Positions 46,106 to 55,021 of a stretch of DNA of 64,000 bases are shown here, one piece after another (position 1 is the first letter of the stretch; the number at the start of each line of letters is the position of its first letter). A program made the position numbers and the translations under genes. The notes under the pieces are model-generated. The model ran no database searches. It saw only the letters and a program-made list of their open reading frames with translations, and was not told the origin of the DNA. Origin of the DNA: Ignavibacteria bacterium (GTDB lineage Bacteria; Bacteroidota; Ignavibacteria; Tepidaquicellales; OLB5); NCBI GenBank assembly GCA_020852705.1, contig JADZAP010000001.1, positions 1 through 64,000 of the forward strand, read 5' to 3'.

Positions 46106-46486
46106 ATGAAGAAATACATTAGCTTCATTACAGGATTGCTATTGGTTTTATTCTCGTTTCAAGGCTGCGCTACAATCTTTTCCGGTAGTTATGATGAGGT
46201 TGATCTTAGCAGTGAACCAAAAGATGCAAAAGTGCTTGTAAACGGCAAGGAGGAAGGCACAACGCCGCTTACTTTAAGACTCAAGAAAAGTAAGGAATAT
46301 ACAATTGAATTTGTAAAAGATGGTTTCAAAACCAAAAGCCTGAGGATGACTTACGGATTAGGAGCCGGTTGGCTTATACTTGATATTCTTTCCGGGCTGG
46401 TTGGCATTATCGTAGATGCCGCAACTGGTAATTGGAATAGTTTCGATTATGACAGTTATAAAGCTAATCTGGTTAAAAGTGAATAG
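46106..46486 (+). CDS. PEGA-domain lipoprotein
   Basis: The 126-residue protein has a lipoprotein signal with lipobox FQGC (Cys22). A PEGA domain follows: VDLSSEPKDAKVLVNGKEEG, TPLTLRLKKSKEYTIEFVKDGF. A second hydrophobic stretch (LGAGWLILDILSGLVGIIVDAATG) and a DYDSY tail are typical of this group. GAGGAGG lies before the ATG. It probably sits in the periplasm or outer membrane; the role is unknown. Confidence 0.85.
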   Translation: MKKYISFITGLLLVLFSFQGCATIFSGSYDEVDLSSEPKDAKVLVNGKEEGTTPLTLRLKKSKEYTIEFVKDGFKTKSLRMTYGLGAGWLILDILSGLVGIIVDAATGNWNSFDYDSYKANLVKSE

Positions 46487-46513
46487 CATTACAAATTCTA
46501 ACCTTGTAACAAA

Positions 46514-46541
46514 AAAACCTGCCTATCAAGCAGGTTTTTTT
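46514..46541 (+). terminator. Terminator of the PEGA lipoprotein gene
   Basis: AAAACCTGC (46514-46522) pairs perfectly with GCAGGTTTT (46530-46538), then T residues. A runs on the left make it usable in both directions. Confidence 0.87.
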
Positions 46542-46597
46542 AAACTTAGAATTGTTTACAATATATAATTTAAAAGTAATAATTATTAAGTTTGCTT

Positions 46598-46960
46598 ATG
46601 ATCAAATTCTGGAATTCAAATAATTTCAAGTATTTATTTGCCATAACCATTTGCATTATTTTGACTTATAAATGCGATAATGAGTTTGAACCAATACATG
46701 ACATATATTATTTTGTGAATTATTCTGAAGACAGCTTGTTTCAGAAAATTTACTATGTTGATACTCTGGTTGACGGAGATAATCCAAATGTACATATTTT
46801 TAATACGGAAGAGTTCAATAAAAGCCCTAAGCGGTTTATGAGTTATTTCGGTTATAGAGATACTGTAAAGAGATTAAATAGATATGCTCAAATCATTGGC
46901 TTATATAAAAACAATTTGTTTTATAAAAGCAAGGTTGTACATTATAACATACCAAAATGA
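46598..46960 (+). CDS. Unknown exported protein, possible lipoprotein (120 residues)
   Basis: ATG 46598 gives an N-terminal hydrophobic segment (FKYLFAITICIILTY) followed by Lys-Cys, a poor lipobox, and a polar mature part. I do not recognise a family. It overlaps the next gene by 4 nt, so the two are coupled. Confidence 0.6.
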   Translation: MIKFWNSNNFKYLFAITICIILTYKCDNEFEPIHDIYYFVNYSEDSLFQKIYYVDTLVDGDNPNVHIFNTEEFNKSPKRFMSYFGYRDTVKRLNRYAQIIGLYKNNLFYKSKVVHYNIPK

Positions 46961-47328
46961 GAATTTACTGCAAAATCTGCGAAATGGAATTGAGCAATGA
47001 ACTTGTGCCATTACCAGCAGATATTGAACCGGTTTATGAAGATAAAACAGATGTTCTACCACAGGGATTTTATTACACAAGTGATGAAAGACCTATAGAA
47101 AATTCAGTTGGATGGATCTATACACATTTGAAAGATATAATAAATACAGTGTATAACCTTGAAAATGCCGGTGGTTGCTGCGGTATGGATGGACATGCTG
47201 GGCTAAATCTAATCTGTATGAACGGACATGAATTCGCAACAGAGGTTTCGGACTGCTGGACCCCGCACTTTGTTAAAGTAGAACCGGATAAAGTATTTCT
47301 GATGGAAGGTGAAAAGGTTTTATACTGA
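46957..47328 (+). CDS. Unknown Cys/His-rich protein (123 residues)
   Basis: It is soluble. It has CKIC near the N-terminus, GGCCGMDGHAGLNLICMNGHE in the middle and DCWTPH near the end, giving a likely zinc site with CxxC, two adjacent Cys and several His. The family name is not known to me. Translational coupling to the exported protein upstream resembles toxin-immunity or effector pairs, but nothing in the sequence proves this. Confidence 0.6.
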   Translation: MRIYCKICEMELSNELVPLPADIEPVYEDKTDVLPQGFYYTSDERPIENSVGWIYTHLKDIINTVYNLENAGGCCGMDGHAGLNLICMNGHEFATEVSDCWTPHFVKVEPDKVFLMEGEKVLY

Positions 47329-47514
47329 ATTACTTATAACTTTCTTTAATGATTTTATTTGTCTTTTTTGTTTGATGATAATTACAAGCATCCAGATGAA
47401 TACAATAGGCTCTATAATGCAAAAAATAATGACATTAATTTGAACATAAGATAAGCCAAACTGTTTGGCAAGATAGTTTAGCAAATCTACACATAATTGA
47501 AATATTTCACTCAT
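47320..47514 (-). CDS. Small membrane protein (64 residues)
   Basis: One amphipathic N-terminal helix and one transmembrane helix (about 26-48, VIIFCIIEPIVFIWMLVIII) precede a basic tail (KQKRQIKSLKK). It is convergent with and overlaps the Cys/His-rich gene by 9 nt. Small conserved proteins of this shape are found in Bacteroidota, but the role is not known. Confidence 0.5.
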   Translation of the reverse strand: MSEIFQLCVDLLNYLAKQFGLSYVQINVIIFCIIEPIVFIWMLVIIIKQKRQIKSLKKVISNSV

Positions 47515-47663
47515 AATATATACCTTAGAAAAATCATCTTCTTAGTAAAGTCTTGTATCGAATAAGCTGCATAGTCTCAAAAACAGTTATTTAGAAGTGT
47601 TTCTTTCATACAACAGATTAATGGATGTTTGACTTAATGACGTCTTCAATTAATCTTAAATAA

Positions 47664-48968
47664 TCATTTTTCTTCATTTATTACTGCTTTTACTTTGATA
47701 GCTGTTTCAGATTGAAATAAATCTGCATACTCTTCCTGACTGAGAAAGTCGGAACTGGCCAGTTCTTCCAGAAATAATTCATTATCATAATCCTCCAAAG
47801 CAATATCAAATTCATTATGTGAAATTCCTATATTCTTGACAAGATCAATTGGAAAAGGAAACTTTATATAGCTCAATATTTTATCTATTTGGGCACTCAT
47901 TATGGCACGATTGTCTCCAAAACTTAGTTGTTCTGGCATTTCTGGTGCATTATTCTTATAAAATTCAATCAATTCACCTTTAAAAGTTTTTCTACAATTG
48001 CTCAAACCTGTATCTAAGTCCTTTATCAAATCACTCACTGTATTTTTAAGCAAAATTTGGAATTTTGATATTTCACCAAAAATATAGCTTTTATCCTTTA
48101 ACTTCATGAGGTTCTTACTTTTGCACTTACTCTTATACAAATATTGATCTCTAAGCTCATTAATAGATGTTTCTATTTCCTTTATTTTTTTAAATGATTT
48201 ATATTTTTCAACATCATCAAAGATTTTGAGTTTACTTTCAATGTTTTCGATAATTTTTTTGTTCTTAAATGGTAAAGCTCCTTTCGGTAGTTTTAGTTTA
48301 ATACTTTGTATATTTGCACCTTCAAACTTGATATCTATAAATTGGAGTGTTCGGTTGATTACTTCTATCTGTCTTTTTAGGTCCGGTTCTACCGGGGGAA
48401 CATCTTTCAATGTTTGCTTAATGTGCTGCAATTTATGCTCTAATGGAGTTTCAAATTCATCAATCTTCAATATAGACATATTATCAAGCTGATTTAGCTC
48501 CTCCGCTTCGCTTATAGCCTCTTTTACAGCTTCATCCTTAACATAGCTTAGCATTTTGTCACCAAGTTCCCAGAACGAAGTAATTAGCTTTAATGCCAAC
48601 TGTTTATCAATGTGAATAACATTGTAACCTTCGGTATCATCTTTAAATATCCGGGGAACAGGAAACCAAATTATATTGAAACTGTGAATATCAGAAATAA
48701 AGGAAATCGTTTTTGCTTTTGCATCCAATAACGTTACATTTTTAGCATTTAGTAGTTCTTCAATAATGGAGAATTTGCTTACACCGTTATAATCATTATC
48801 TTCATCAACATTGCAAATAATGTTAACTTTTTTCGTTTTACTTCTATTTAGAAGCGCATTTCCAATAATCTCGTTAATGCCAGAACTGCAAAAGAATAAT
48901 TCATGTTCAGAATCTTCAATTAAACCTGCTATTTCAAAATCAGTTAGATTATTTACTGTTTTATTCAT
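47664..48968 (-). CDS. Unknown protein at the end of the defence locus (about 434 residues)
   Basis: Start 48968 is preferred because GGGAG lies 8 nt upstream; ATGs at 48977 and 48995 are alternatives. The first ~125 residues look like a phospholipase-D-like fold without clear HKD motifs (DFEIAGLIEDSEHELFFCSSG, VNIICNVDED, FNIIWFPVPRIF). The rest is helical with coiled-coil stretches and ends with an acidic region. It is the last gene of the leftward locus, which begins with hsdM. It may sense or act in defence, but no active site is seen. Confidence 0.6.
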   Translation of the reverse strand: MNKTVNNLTDFEIAGLIEDSEHELFFCSSGINEIIGNALLNRSKTKKVNIICNVDEDNDYNGVSKFSIIEELLNAKNVTLLDAKAKTISFISDIHSFNIIWFPVPRIFKDDTEGYNVIHIDKQLALKLITSFWELGDKMLSYVKDEAVKEAISEAEELNQLDNMSILKIDEFETPLEHKLQHIKQTLKDVPPVEPDLKRQIEVINRTLQFIDIKFEGANIQSIKLKLPKGALPFKNKKIIENIESKLKIFDDVEKYKSFKKIKEIETSINELRDQYLYKSKCKSKNLMKLKDKSYIFGEISKFQILLKNTVSDLIKDLDTGLSNCRKTFKGELIEFYKNNAPEMPEQLSFGDNRAIMSAQIDKILSYIKFPFPIDLVKNIGISHNEFDIALEDYDNELFLEELASSDFLSQEEYADLFQSETAIKVKAVINEEK

Positions 48969-48973
48969 ATTAT

Positions 48974-49270
48974 TCATTCTCCCAAATGATGCCACTCTTC
49001 TTCTTTCAATTCAAATAAAAATTTTGATATTTCTTCCAATTGGCCGTTACTTTCTGCCCATTCAATATGGTCAATGAAACGCAACACTTTTTGTATTTCA
49101 CTTGTTTCCCACCATGCAGCTAATATTAATGGTAATGCAGGTTCCCAACCGCCACCTTTTCTCTTTGTATTTTTTAATAACTGGTATAATTTATTCCATT
49201 CAGTAGGTATAGGACAAATCCTGTTGTTAGCTTTTACATATTCAAGCAATTTTGATTTTTCTGTATTCAA
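48974..49270 (-). CDS. Unknown small helical protein (98 residues)
   Basis: It is rich in Trp (WNKLYQLL, WEPALPLILAAWWETSE, IEWAESNG, EEWHHLGE), helical and soluble. This pattern resembles small proteins coupled to larger unknown partners in defence islands. It overlaps the upstream exported-protein gene by 4 nt and ends 5 bases before the favoured start of the next gene. Confidence 0.6.
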   Translation of the reverse strand: MNTEKSKLLEYVKANNRICPIPTEWNKLYQLLKNTKRKGGGWEPALPLILAAWWETSEIQKVLRFIDHIEWAESNGQLEEISKFLFELKEEEWHHLGE

Positions 49271-49791
49271 TTATCTTTGTAATATTCAAGTGCAAATTTA
49301 TCAATTAATTCGTTTGTTATACAGTATGAATCTGATTTTATCATTTCTAATGTCGGATTCATTAAATTTACATAATACAAGTCATGAAAGACTCTTACGG
49401 TTATTGGAGCATCAGTTTTTTTATCTGTAAAATCCCTGTATATTCTAAGTTCAATTCCGCCATAGTATATAACATCATTTACACTTTCATGATTTTGAAA
49501 GAAGTTATAAGAAAACCACAAAGTGAAAAATCCATCTGTACCAATCAAAAAGTAATTAGTTGATTCTATTTCCGGTATTTTATATTTTATTTTATCAGTT
49601 ATATATTTTAAATCAGGTAAATAAGATTTAAATCTCTCAGCTTCATCTGAATAATTTATGAATCCAGAATATATTTTAAGATCTTTCATTTCTTGTGAAT
49701 TTATTTCTTGAATATTTATCGACATAAGAATTGTTAGAAACAAAAGATAAGGATAAATCTTAGGTATTAACTTATTTAATATATTTTTCAT
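49267..49791 (-). CDS. Exported unknown protein, paralogue of the one at 54514-55020
   Basis: The 174-residue protein has a signal peptide (about 1-33, with a hydrophobic core LLFLTILMSI). The mature part shares YYGGIELRIYR and a C-terminal LIDKFALEYYKDN with the protein encoded at 54514-55020 (YYGNYELRVLR and LIEQFALDYRSSN). An envelope protein inside a restriction locus is unusual. Function unknown. Confidence 0.65.
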   Translation of the reverse strand: MKNILNKLIPKIYPYLLFLTILMSINIQEINSQEMKDLKIYSGFINYSDEAERFKSYLPDLKYITDKIKYKIPEIESTNYFLIGTDGFFTLWFSYNFFQNHESVNDVIYYGGIELRIYRDFTDKKTDAPITVRVFHDLYYVNLMNPTLEMIKSDSYCITNELIDKFALEYYKDN

Positions 49792-49976
49792 TTCTACAAA
49801 ATATTAATTCTGAATTTTCTTAATCTAACTGGGAGAATATCGTCTAAATTTTGTATATGTTCATTTTCAAGGTTAATTAAATTTAGATTATTGCTCTTAT
49901 ACAAATTCAGTTTTCTTTTCTCTCATCCGGTAGAAAAGGACCGTAATATTGTTCAAAAATATCTGGCATATCTCAG

Positions 49977-51158
49977 CTAATTATTCTGTTTTGAAAGCTG
50001 CTTAAACATCGCAAGAAATTCCAAAACTAAATAAAGTTTCTCAAGGTGAAGCCTAAATTCACTGATTTGCGTGATTATCCTTGAATGAACAAAATTGTTT
50101 CTATCCCGCCCAAGATGTTCCAATTCCTCAATAATTCTTTTTTCTTTTCGTAGATGATCCATCAACCCTTTATCAAATATACTTTCAGCATTTTCCACAT
50201 ATACAAGATTTTCCACAAAGCCAAAATAATGTATTATTTTATACAAATTAGAAATACTATTGATTACTTCAACATTATATCGGTTCTTTTTGATTAATGA
50301 AGCAGTATTTACGATAGATTTGTGATGGGTCGGAACTTTCATTGTTTTTGTTGTATGCAATATCTGTTCAGATATTACAACCAATTTATCTATATATCTT
50401 TCAACCAAATGTGGTACTTCACTTTCTATTGCTTTAACAAAAGGTAATAGAAAGCAACTTAGATCATAATTACTGGTATGGCTATCTACAATTTCTTTAT
50501 CAAAACTTGATATGAGATTTTCACCTGCAATTATTAGTTGCTGTGATTCTTTGCATAAATTTTCAAACCAAATTTGTTTCTTAATATTCTTATTCAAAGG
50601 ACTAATAGTCTTGATCATTAAATCATCTATTTCACCATAAACTCTGTTTTGGTCAAATTCAATATCTTCATCGTATGGTATTCCCGGGTTATCATATTCC
50701 TTTACGGTTAACACCCTGATTTTATCTATGTAAATGTCAATCTGTTTAAGAAATAATAGATACTCACCATTAGAATATGGTATATCGTATCTGATAATAT
50801 CCCATGCCATAAATTTCTGAATTTCATCAAAAACTCCATTTAATCTAAATTGATTAATCGAGGCCACAATACCCTTCAAGAATGAAGTGTATAATTCTTT
50901 ATTTTCTTTATTCTTCTTATTTCTAACTATGTTAAATAAATTTGAAGGGTTTGTAAAAAATTCTTTATTGTAAATGTATCCAATTGGTATAGCGTCTTCT
51001 ATAGGGATTTCTCCAGCTCCTTCATCAGATTCTGCATAAAATTCAAAAGTCAAAATTGCCTCAGCGTCTTGTAATCTATCAAGTATGTCAGTCTTTTTCA
51101 ACTCTTCATAAACTTTCAAGATCAGTTTAATATATTTCTGCTTAATTTCTATGTCCAT
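49977..51158 (-). CDS. Unknown protein with a HEPN-like C-terminal region (393 residues)
   Basis: The protein is helical and soluble. The C-terminal segment has R353-x4-H358 in GRDRNNFVHSRI, between two long helices, which is the arrangement of HEPN ribonucleases. Residues about 1-130 have strand-helix alternation of unknown type. It follows hsdR with a gap of about 130 bases and could be a separate abortive-infection RNase module. The RxxxxH assignment is pattern-based, so it may be a non-catalytic HEPN or a coincidence. Confidence 0.55.
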   Translation of the reverse strand: MDIEIKQKYIKLILKVYEELKKTDILDRLQDAEAILTFEFYAESDEGAGEIPIEDAIPIGYIYNKEFFTNPSNLFNIVRNKKNKENKELYTSFLKGIVASINQFRLNGVFDEIQKFMAWDIIRYDIPYSNGEYLLFLKQIDIYIDKIRVLTVKEYDNPGIPYDEDIEFDQNRVYGEIDDLMIKTISPLNKNIKKQIWFENLCKESQQLIIAGENLISSFDKEIVDSHTSNYDLSCFLLPFVKAIESEVPHLVERYIDKLVVISEQILHTTKTMKVPTHHKSIVNTASLIKKNRYNVEVINSISNLYKIIHYFGFVENLVYVENAESIFDKGLMDHLRKEKRIIEELEHLGRDRNNFVHSRIITQISEFRLHLEKLYLVLEFLAMFKQLSKQNN

Positions 51159-51285
51159 ATCAATTTATTATATGTGTTAGTAGAATACCAAAGCGAACAT
51201 AACGCCAAATTCAATGATTTTTGAATTGAAAGAAAGTTATTGAATAAGTTTCGTATAGATTTTGGTTTCATTTTAACGAGTACCT

Positions 51286-54200
51286 TTACTCATTCACCCA
51301 AAAATCTGCCATCAGTTCAGCCTGTTTCAATACCGTGTCAATTGCTTTTTGCTGCATATCCGGTGGATAGCCGTATTTACGTAATGTCCTGCTGACTAAG
51401 CGCATTAGATTTGCCCTGGCGCTTTCACGGATAGTCCAGTCAATGGTAGCATTACTGCGGACCTTATCAGCGATTTCGCGGGCTATATGCTTTAAAGTAT
51501 CATCACCAAGCACTTGTACAGCGCTCTCATTTACTTCAAGTGCATTGTAGAAGGCTACTTCATCGGTTGATAAGCCAAGTTTTTCACCCTTTTTATCAGC
51601 TTCCTTTACTTCTTTTGCAATATTAATAAGCTCCTGAATGATCTCAGCAGTTGATAACAGATTATTCTGGTATCGCTTGATTGATGCTTCAAGCATTTCA
51701 AGCAATGCCTTACCTTTTACAAGGTTTGTTTTAAGCCTGGACTTAATTTCATCATTAAGTATCTTCTTTAACAGTTCGAGTGCAAGGTTTTTATGCTTCA
51801 TACCCTGTATTTCAAGCATAAATTCTTCTGAAAGTATGGGTATTTCAGGTCGTTTTAAACCTGCAGCATCAAATATATCAACTACTTTTTCGGAGCTGAT
51901 CGCTTCATTTACAATCTGCTTAATGATGGATTCAAGATTTAAGTCTCTTTCACCGCTACCTGTACCGGTGAACTTCGTTAACCTGGCTTTTACTGCCTGA
52001 AAGAATGCAACCAGTTCTGTTATAGCTGCAGCTTCTGGTTTGGAAATTGATAGTGAAAAAGCCTGTGATAACAGAATGACTTCTTTAATGAATCTTTCCT
52101 TGCCATCATCTAAACCAAGGATATGTTCTTCTGATTGAAGGATGATGGATAGTTTATCACGGGATGAAGCTGTAAAAAATCTTTTGTAATCAAAAGCACT
52201 ATTGATATATGCGGAAGGTTCTTCAAGAAGGATATCGCCTTCGGATTTACACTTTTCTGAAAACATTTGCGTAACTACTTCCAGCTTTTCAAGCATAACA
52301 TCAACAGCCCTATCCAGATCTTCTGCAGGTTCACCCTTACCGCCGGAATCAGAATAAAATGATAGCGCTTTCTTCATATCTGTAGCAATGCCAAGATAAT
52401 CTACAATTAAGCCGCCGGGTTTATCCTGGAATACACGGTTCACCCTCGATATTGTCTGCATCAGGGTATGACCACGCATTGGCTTATCAATATACATTGT
52501 ATTCAAACAGGGTACATCAAAACCCGTAAGCCACATATCACGCACTATAACAATTTTTAAGCTATCTGAAGGGTCTTTCATCCTATCAGCAAGTGTTTTA
52601 CGCTGATTTTTTGTAGTGTGGTGTTTAGCCATTACCGGGCCATCAGAGCTAACTGCTGTCATAATAACTTTTATCGAACCTTCATTAAAATCATCGCTAT
52701 GCCATTCGGGTTTTATCTTAATTATCTCATTATACAGATCAACAGCAATTCTTCTGCTCATTGCAACAATCATTGCTTTGCCATCCATAGTTGCTCTTCG
52801 CTCTTCAAAATGTGTTACAATATCACTTGCAAGATTTTTCAATCTCTCTTTATTTCCAATAATAGCTTCGAGCTTTGACCATTTTGCTTTTGCTTTTTCA
52901 GCTTCAGAGAGTTCTTCACTTTCCTCAAGATCTTTATCAAACTCACCAATTAATCTTTTGCCTTCTTCATTCAGGTTTACTTTTGCAAGACGGCTTTCAT
53001 AATATATTTTTACTGTGGTTTTATCTGCAATTGATTGTGATATATCATAGATATCAACATACTTGCCAAATACAGCAGGGGTATTTACATCACTGCTTTC
53101 TATTGGTGTGCCGGTAAAACCAATGTATGTAGCATTGGGCAGCGCATCCCTGAGATATTTTGCAAAACCATAAGCAACACGCTTACCAACAACTTCTCCG
53201 GTTGATTTATCAACTATATCCTTATACTTTGCTTCAAAGCCGTATTGCGTTCTGTGAGCTTCATCAGCAATTACAACTATGTTTTGCCTGTCAGAAAGCT
53301 CATCGTATACTTCCTTTCCTTCATCAGGCCAGAATTTATGAATGGTAGTGAAAATTATCCCGCCGCTTGCAACTTTAAGCAGTTTTTTAATATCCTCACG
53401 GCTTTCCGCCTGGTGAGGTTCCTGTCTCAATAGCTGGGTTGAATTAGCGAAGGTATCAAATAACTGATCATCAAGATCGTTCCTATCGGTAATTACAACA
53501 ATTGTAGGATTATTGAGGCTTAAAACCAGCTTACCGGTAAAGAATACCATTGAAAGTGATTTTCCGCTGCCTGTGGTATGCCAAACAACTCCGCCTTTTC
53601 TATCACCTGAAGGTGATGCTGCCGTAATAGTTTGTGTTACCGCTTTATTGACTGCATAATACTGATGATATGCTGCAAGTTTTTTAACTGTTATTACCTG
53701 TGTTATACCTGTTCCAGGATCTTCTTTTCTGGATTTTTCAAAAACAATAAAATTCCTGATTATATCAAGCAGGGCTTGCGGATTCAGCATTCCCTTTATA
53801 AGTGTTTCCATCTGAGGGATAAACCTTGAAGCATCTTTGCTGCCATCAATGCTCTTCCAGGGAACAAACCTGCCTTTACCTGCAGAAATACTGCCTGCTT
53901 TACACTCAATTCCATCAGATATTATGCATATTTCATTATATGTAAATAATGAAGGTATTACTGCTTTATATGTTTGTATCTGCTCAAATGCATGATCTAT
54001 GGTAGCATTTTCTTCTGCGGGGTTTTTAAGCTCCATTACAACCATAGGCAGCCCATTGATAAACAAAATTACATCAGGCCGTTTATTCTGGTTATTATGG
54101 AGTATTGTAAACTGGTTAACCGCAAGGAAATCATTGTTTAACGGATTATCAAAATCTACCAATGCAATTTCATGGCTTCTTTCAAAGCCATCCTGCTGGT

Positions 54201-54501
54201 ATGGAATCCTAACTTTTTCAACAAGAAGTACATGGAATGTTTCATTGTTATGCAGAAGGTCAGGCGAGTATATTCTTAAAACTTTTTGGACTGCCTGTTC
54301 CAGGGCATCAACCGGAATATGAGGGTTAATTTTGGTTACAGCGTTTCTTAACTTATCCGCCAAAACCACATCTTCAAACGATGTCCTTGCAGGATTTGAG
54401 CCTTCGGGGGATATATCCGGACCGTAGGCATAGTCCCACTCCAGCTTAGTAAGCTCTTCCAATGCAAACTCTTCGATATGTGATTCAGTGATTGGTTTCA
54501 C
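51286..54501 (-). CDS. hsdR: Type I restriction enzyme, R subunit (translocase and endonuclease)
   Basis: The 1071-residue length is typical. The N-terminal nuclease has RPDVILFINGLPMVVMELK with Asp143, Glu157 and Lys159. The SF2 motor follows with Walker A TTGSGKSLSM, DEAH in IADEAHRTQYG, TGTPI, and the MRGHTLMQTISRVNR motif VI. A helical C-terminal region binds the methylase. It cuts DNA at a distance after translocation when HsdM2S meets unmethylated sites. It is separated from hsdS by four cargo genes. Confidence 0.95.
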   Translation of the reverse strand: MKPITESHIEEFALEELTKLEWDYAYGPDISPEGSNPARTSFEDVVLADKLRNAVTKINPHIPVDALEQAVQKVLRIYSPDLLHNNETFHVLLVEKVRIPYQQDGFERSHEIALVDFDNPLNNDFLAVNQFTILHNNQNKRPDVILFINGLPMVVMELKNPAEENATIDHAFEQIQTYKAVIPSLFTYNEICIISDGIECKAGSISAGKGRFVPWKSIDGSKDASRFIPQMETLIKGMLNPQALLDIIRNFIVFEKSRKEDPGTGITQVITVKKLAAYHQYYAVNKAVTQTITAASPSGDRKGGVVWHTTGSGKSLSMVFFTGKLVLSLNNPTIVVITDRNDLDDQLFDTFANSTQLLRQEPHQAESREDIKKLLKVASGGIIFTTIHKFWPDEGKEVYDELSDRQNIVVIADEAHRTQYGFEAKYKDIVDKSTGEVVGKRVAYGFAKYLRDALPNATYIGFTGTPIESSDVNTPAVFGKYVDIYDISQSIADKTTVKIYYESRLAKVNLNEEGKRLIGEFDKDLEESEELSEAEKAKAKWSKLEAIIGNKERLKNLASDIVTHFEERRATMDGKAMIVAMSRRIAVDLYNEIIKIKPEWHSDDFNEGSIKVIMTAVSSDGPVMAKHHTTKNQRKTLADRMKDPSDSLKIVIVRDMWLTGFDVPCLNTMYIDKPMRGHTLMQTISRVNRVFQDKPGGLIVDYLGIATDMKKALSFYSDSGGKGEPAEDLDRAVDVMLEKLEVVTQMFSEKCKSEGDILLEEPSAYINSAFDYKRFFTASSRDKLSIILQSEEHILGLDDGKERFIKEVILLSQAFSLSISKPEAAAITELVAFFQAVKARLTKFTGTGSGERDLNLESIIKQIVNEAISSEKVVDIFDAAGLKRPEIPILSEEFMLEIQGMKHKNLALELLKKILNDEIKSRLKTNLVKGKALLEMLEASIKRYQNNLLSTAEIIQELINIAKEVKEADKKGEKLGLSTDEVAFYNALEVNESAVQVLGDDTLKHIAREIADKVRSNATIDWTIRESARANLMRLVSRTLRKYGYPPDMQQKAIDTVLKQAELMADFWVNE

Positions 54502-54513
54502 AATTATATAAAA

Positions 54514-55020
54514 TTAATTTGAAGACCTATAATCCAAAGCAAATTGTTCAATAAGGTTTGTTATAATTTCCTTAATTTCCTTTTTCCAGGCACTTTTAAT
54601 AGGAAAATTGTTTACGAATGAAGTATTTGATGAAAAAATTTCTGCATGTGGAATCGTATATAACTCAGAATTAGGAATATTCAAAACTCTTAAAACTCTT
54701 AATTCATAATTTCCATAATACTGTTCTTCTGAATATGGATTCTTATTTATTTGATAATTCACTTGTATAAAAATGGTTTTATTAATATCATTCCCAGTAT
54801 CATCATTTAATGCCTTCAATCCGGTTTTATATGCAATTATGTTCTTAATGTCTGATTCATTCATTAGAATATCTTTGAAATACTCTCCATCTTCTGAGTT
54901 ACTAACCATTAAATAAAATGCGTCTATACCATAATAATTTGTGGTTGTATATTTTATTTGAGAAATCGAAAGACTGCTGAAAACAATCAAAAATAATGTT
55001 AATACATTGAATTTTAACAT
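54514..55020 (-). CDS. Exported unknown protein inside the RM locus
   Basis: The 168-residue protein has a signal peptide (about 1-20, ending SLSIS). The mature part has YYGNYELRVLR near residue 110 and a C-terminal LIEQFALDYRSSN, matching the paralogue at 49267-49791. It lies 12 bases before hsdR and 1 base after the UDG-like gene, so it must be co-transcribed with them. Function unknown. Confidence 0.65.
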   Translation of the reverse strand: MLKFNVLTLFLIVFSSLSISQIKYTTTNYYGIDAFYLMVSNSEDGEYFKDILMNESDIKNIIAYKTGLKALNDDTGNDINKTIFIQVNYQINKNPYSEEQYYGNYELRVLRVLNIPNSELYTIPHAEIFSSNTSFVNNFPIKSAWKKEIKEIITNLIEQFALDYRSSN

Positions 55021-55021
55021 A

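Noticed and set aside
52616-53433. Several plus-strand open frames over hsdR
   Set aside because: They are antisense shadows of a gene with clear helicase motifs.
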